Part shown: one piece after another, positions 6,454 through 7,370 of the stretch
Position numbering within the stretch: position 1 is the stretch's first letter
How the letters are laid out: each line of letters begins with the position of its first letter
Assembly: GCA_964617105.1 (NCBI GenBank)
Contig: CAZTWC010000184.1
Location: forward strand, 1 to 7,370
Origin: CAZTWC01 sp964617105 [NCBI: uncultured Myxococcia bacterium]
GTDB lineage: Bacteria > CAZTWC01
Length of the DNA stretch: 7,370 nt
Reading direction: 5' to 3'
Notes under the pieces: generated by a model
Told to the model about the DNA's origin: nothing
The model's input: only the letters and a program-made list of their open reading frames with translations
Databases searched by the model: none
Program-made: the position numbers and the translations under genes

Positions 6454-7370
6454 TCAAGAAAATAGTCGAAATCTCTTTAAAACCTGTTGGAAGTGATAAA
6501 ATAGTTTGAGCCTGGCGGTTACCATGGCCACAATCCGGTTCCGTCTGTTTTTCAAACCGGGAAGAAGGCGCCAGACCTTTAGAATCCCCAGAATTTTATA
6601 ACGATTAAAGGATAGCAGGTTAAAAAGCGATAGGATAACAAAACTCAGGTATATTTTAGCGTCAAAGGGGAAATCCCAGTCATGCTCAATGGAGGGGGCC
6701 TTTTCTTTCATCTGATTTATGGTTTTTATTAGCCGTTGAAAATTGTCTTTTGGACCATAGATCTGGTTAAGCGTGTCCAAATACAATTTGTTCAGGTTCA
6801 ATAGAGGGATTTTAGGGTGGATTATATTTGATGACTTATAGGTAGAGTTATCACTGTGATCGAATTGGGGGATAATTCTTCCCTCTTTTTCCATTTTAGC
6901 GGTCATTACCGTGTTGGGCATGGCCATAACTTTGGAGAGAATTAAAAAAGGAGTGCCTAACTCCAGACTGAAATTTCTCATATTTTCAAAAGCATTGGGC
7001 CTATCTTCATCAAAGCCCACCATCAGCAGGCTGTCTACCGAAATACCATAAGAGTTAAAGACTTTTACGCATTCAACCGCATCACCGGACAGGTTGTGAT
7101 GTTTTTTTATATCTTGTAGCACCGCCGGATCACTGGATTCAAATCCAATGGCCACATTGTTAAAACCAGCCTGGTGCATAAGGTTTAAAAGTCCGGGCCG
7201 TTTGTATGCTTCAGTGCTTATCTGGGATTTAAATACAATTTGGTTCCCGGTTTTTTTTCTGAGGCCGATAATGGCTTTTAATAACTCCATGGCATAGGCG
7301 GGTTTGCCCACCAGGTTGTCATCGGCAAAGTAGATCTTGTTTACTCCATATTTATGGTACTGTTCTATTT
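6454..7370 (-). CDS. Radical SAM protein, C-terminal part (DUF4070-like; 5' end outside window)
   Basis: The frame is open to the right edge, so the N-terminus is missing; a GTG at 7311 is only an internal Val codon. About 305 codons are visible, ending in TGA at 6454. The part seen is the second half of a radical SAM barrel: FADDN (about 7329-7315), a strand followed by IGFES (7149-7135, a typical substrate/SAM-side strand motif), then LLMVGFDEDRPNAF, and MAMPNT followed by an EKEGRI helix. This order matches B12-binding-domain radical SAM proteins. The remaining roughly 130 residues, rich in Lys, Arg and aromatic residues with a hydrophobic stretch (KIYLSFVILSLFNLLSF), resemble the DUF4070 tail of those proteins. 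The CxxxCxxC cluster and any cobalamin domain would lie upstream, outside the window. Substrate is unknown. It is the first gene seen in the run; its stop lies 53 bases before the ATG chosen for the transglycosylase gene. The family call is fairly sure, the B12 dependence is inferred. Confidence 0.85.
   Translation of the reverse strand, partial: IEQYHKYGVNKIYFADDNLVGKPAYAMELLKAIIGLRKKTGNQIVFKSQISTEAYKRPGLLNLMHQAGFNNVAIGFESSDPAVLQDIKKHHNLSGDAVECVKVFNSYGISVDSLLMVGFDEDRPNAFENMRNFSLELGTPFLILSKVMAMPNTVMTAKMEKEGRIIPQFDHSDNSTYKSSNIIHPKIPLLNLNKLYLDTLNQIYGPKDNFQRLIKTINQMKEKAPSIEHDWDFPFDAKIYLSFVILSLFNLLSFNRYKILGILKVWRLLPGLKNRRNRIVAMVTARLKLFYHFQQVLKRFRLFS

Noticed and set aside
7309-7311. GTG as the start of the radical SAM protein
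   Set aside because: The frame continues upstream to the window edge with family-typical residues (KIYFADDNL), so this codon is internal.

Overview
The window is a compact, single-orientation gene block. Every supported gene lies on the minus strand, so transcription runs from high to low coordinates. Gene order is: the end of a radical SAM protein (from the right edge to 6454), a large LysM-bearing lytic transglycosylase lipoprotein (6400-4106), two consecutive M16-family peptidase-like proteins (4085-2619 and 2596-1304), a bifunctional IspD-IspF enzyme (1268-84), and the first codons of a further possible gene running off the left edge (57-1). Junctions are 53 bases or shorter, or overlapping. 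I see no convincing terminator or promoter between genes, so this is probably one operon or part of one.

The organism is a Gram-negative bacterium. Evidence is the MltD-like lytic transglycosylase with a lipoprotein signal and the use of the MEP isoprenoid pathway. The IspDF fusion, a DUF4070-like radical SAM protein and moderate base composition would fit Desulfobacterota (the former Deltaproteobacteria) or a related lineage, but this is a guess from gene style. No phage, transposon, CRISPR or RNA gene is visible.

Functionally the best-understood genes concern the cell envelope. The transglycosylase cleaves peptidoglycan, and IspDF makes the precursor of isoprenoids, including the undecaprenyl carrier used to build peptidoglycan. 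The M16 pair looks like a two-subunit zinc peptidase. The first protein keeps the HxxEH zinc motif and lacks the C-terminal Arg/Tyr pair. The second has lost the zinc motif and keeps the Arg/Tyr pair. The radical SAM protein is cut by the window edge and its substrate cannot be told.

The points most worth a second look are the ten cysteines of the transglycosylase, which fall into five plausible pairs, two of them bracketing alternate LysM domains, together with its strongly acidic and strongly basic low-complexity linkers. Next are the complementary M16 pair with no export signals, and the alternative in-frame starts overlapping upstream stop codons at three of the four junctions between the full genes.
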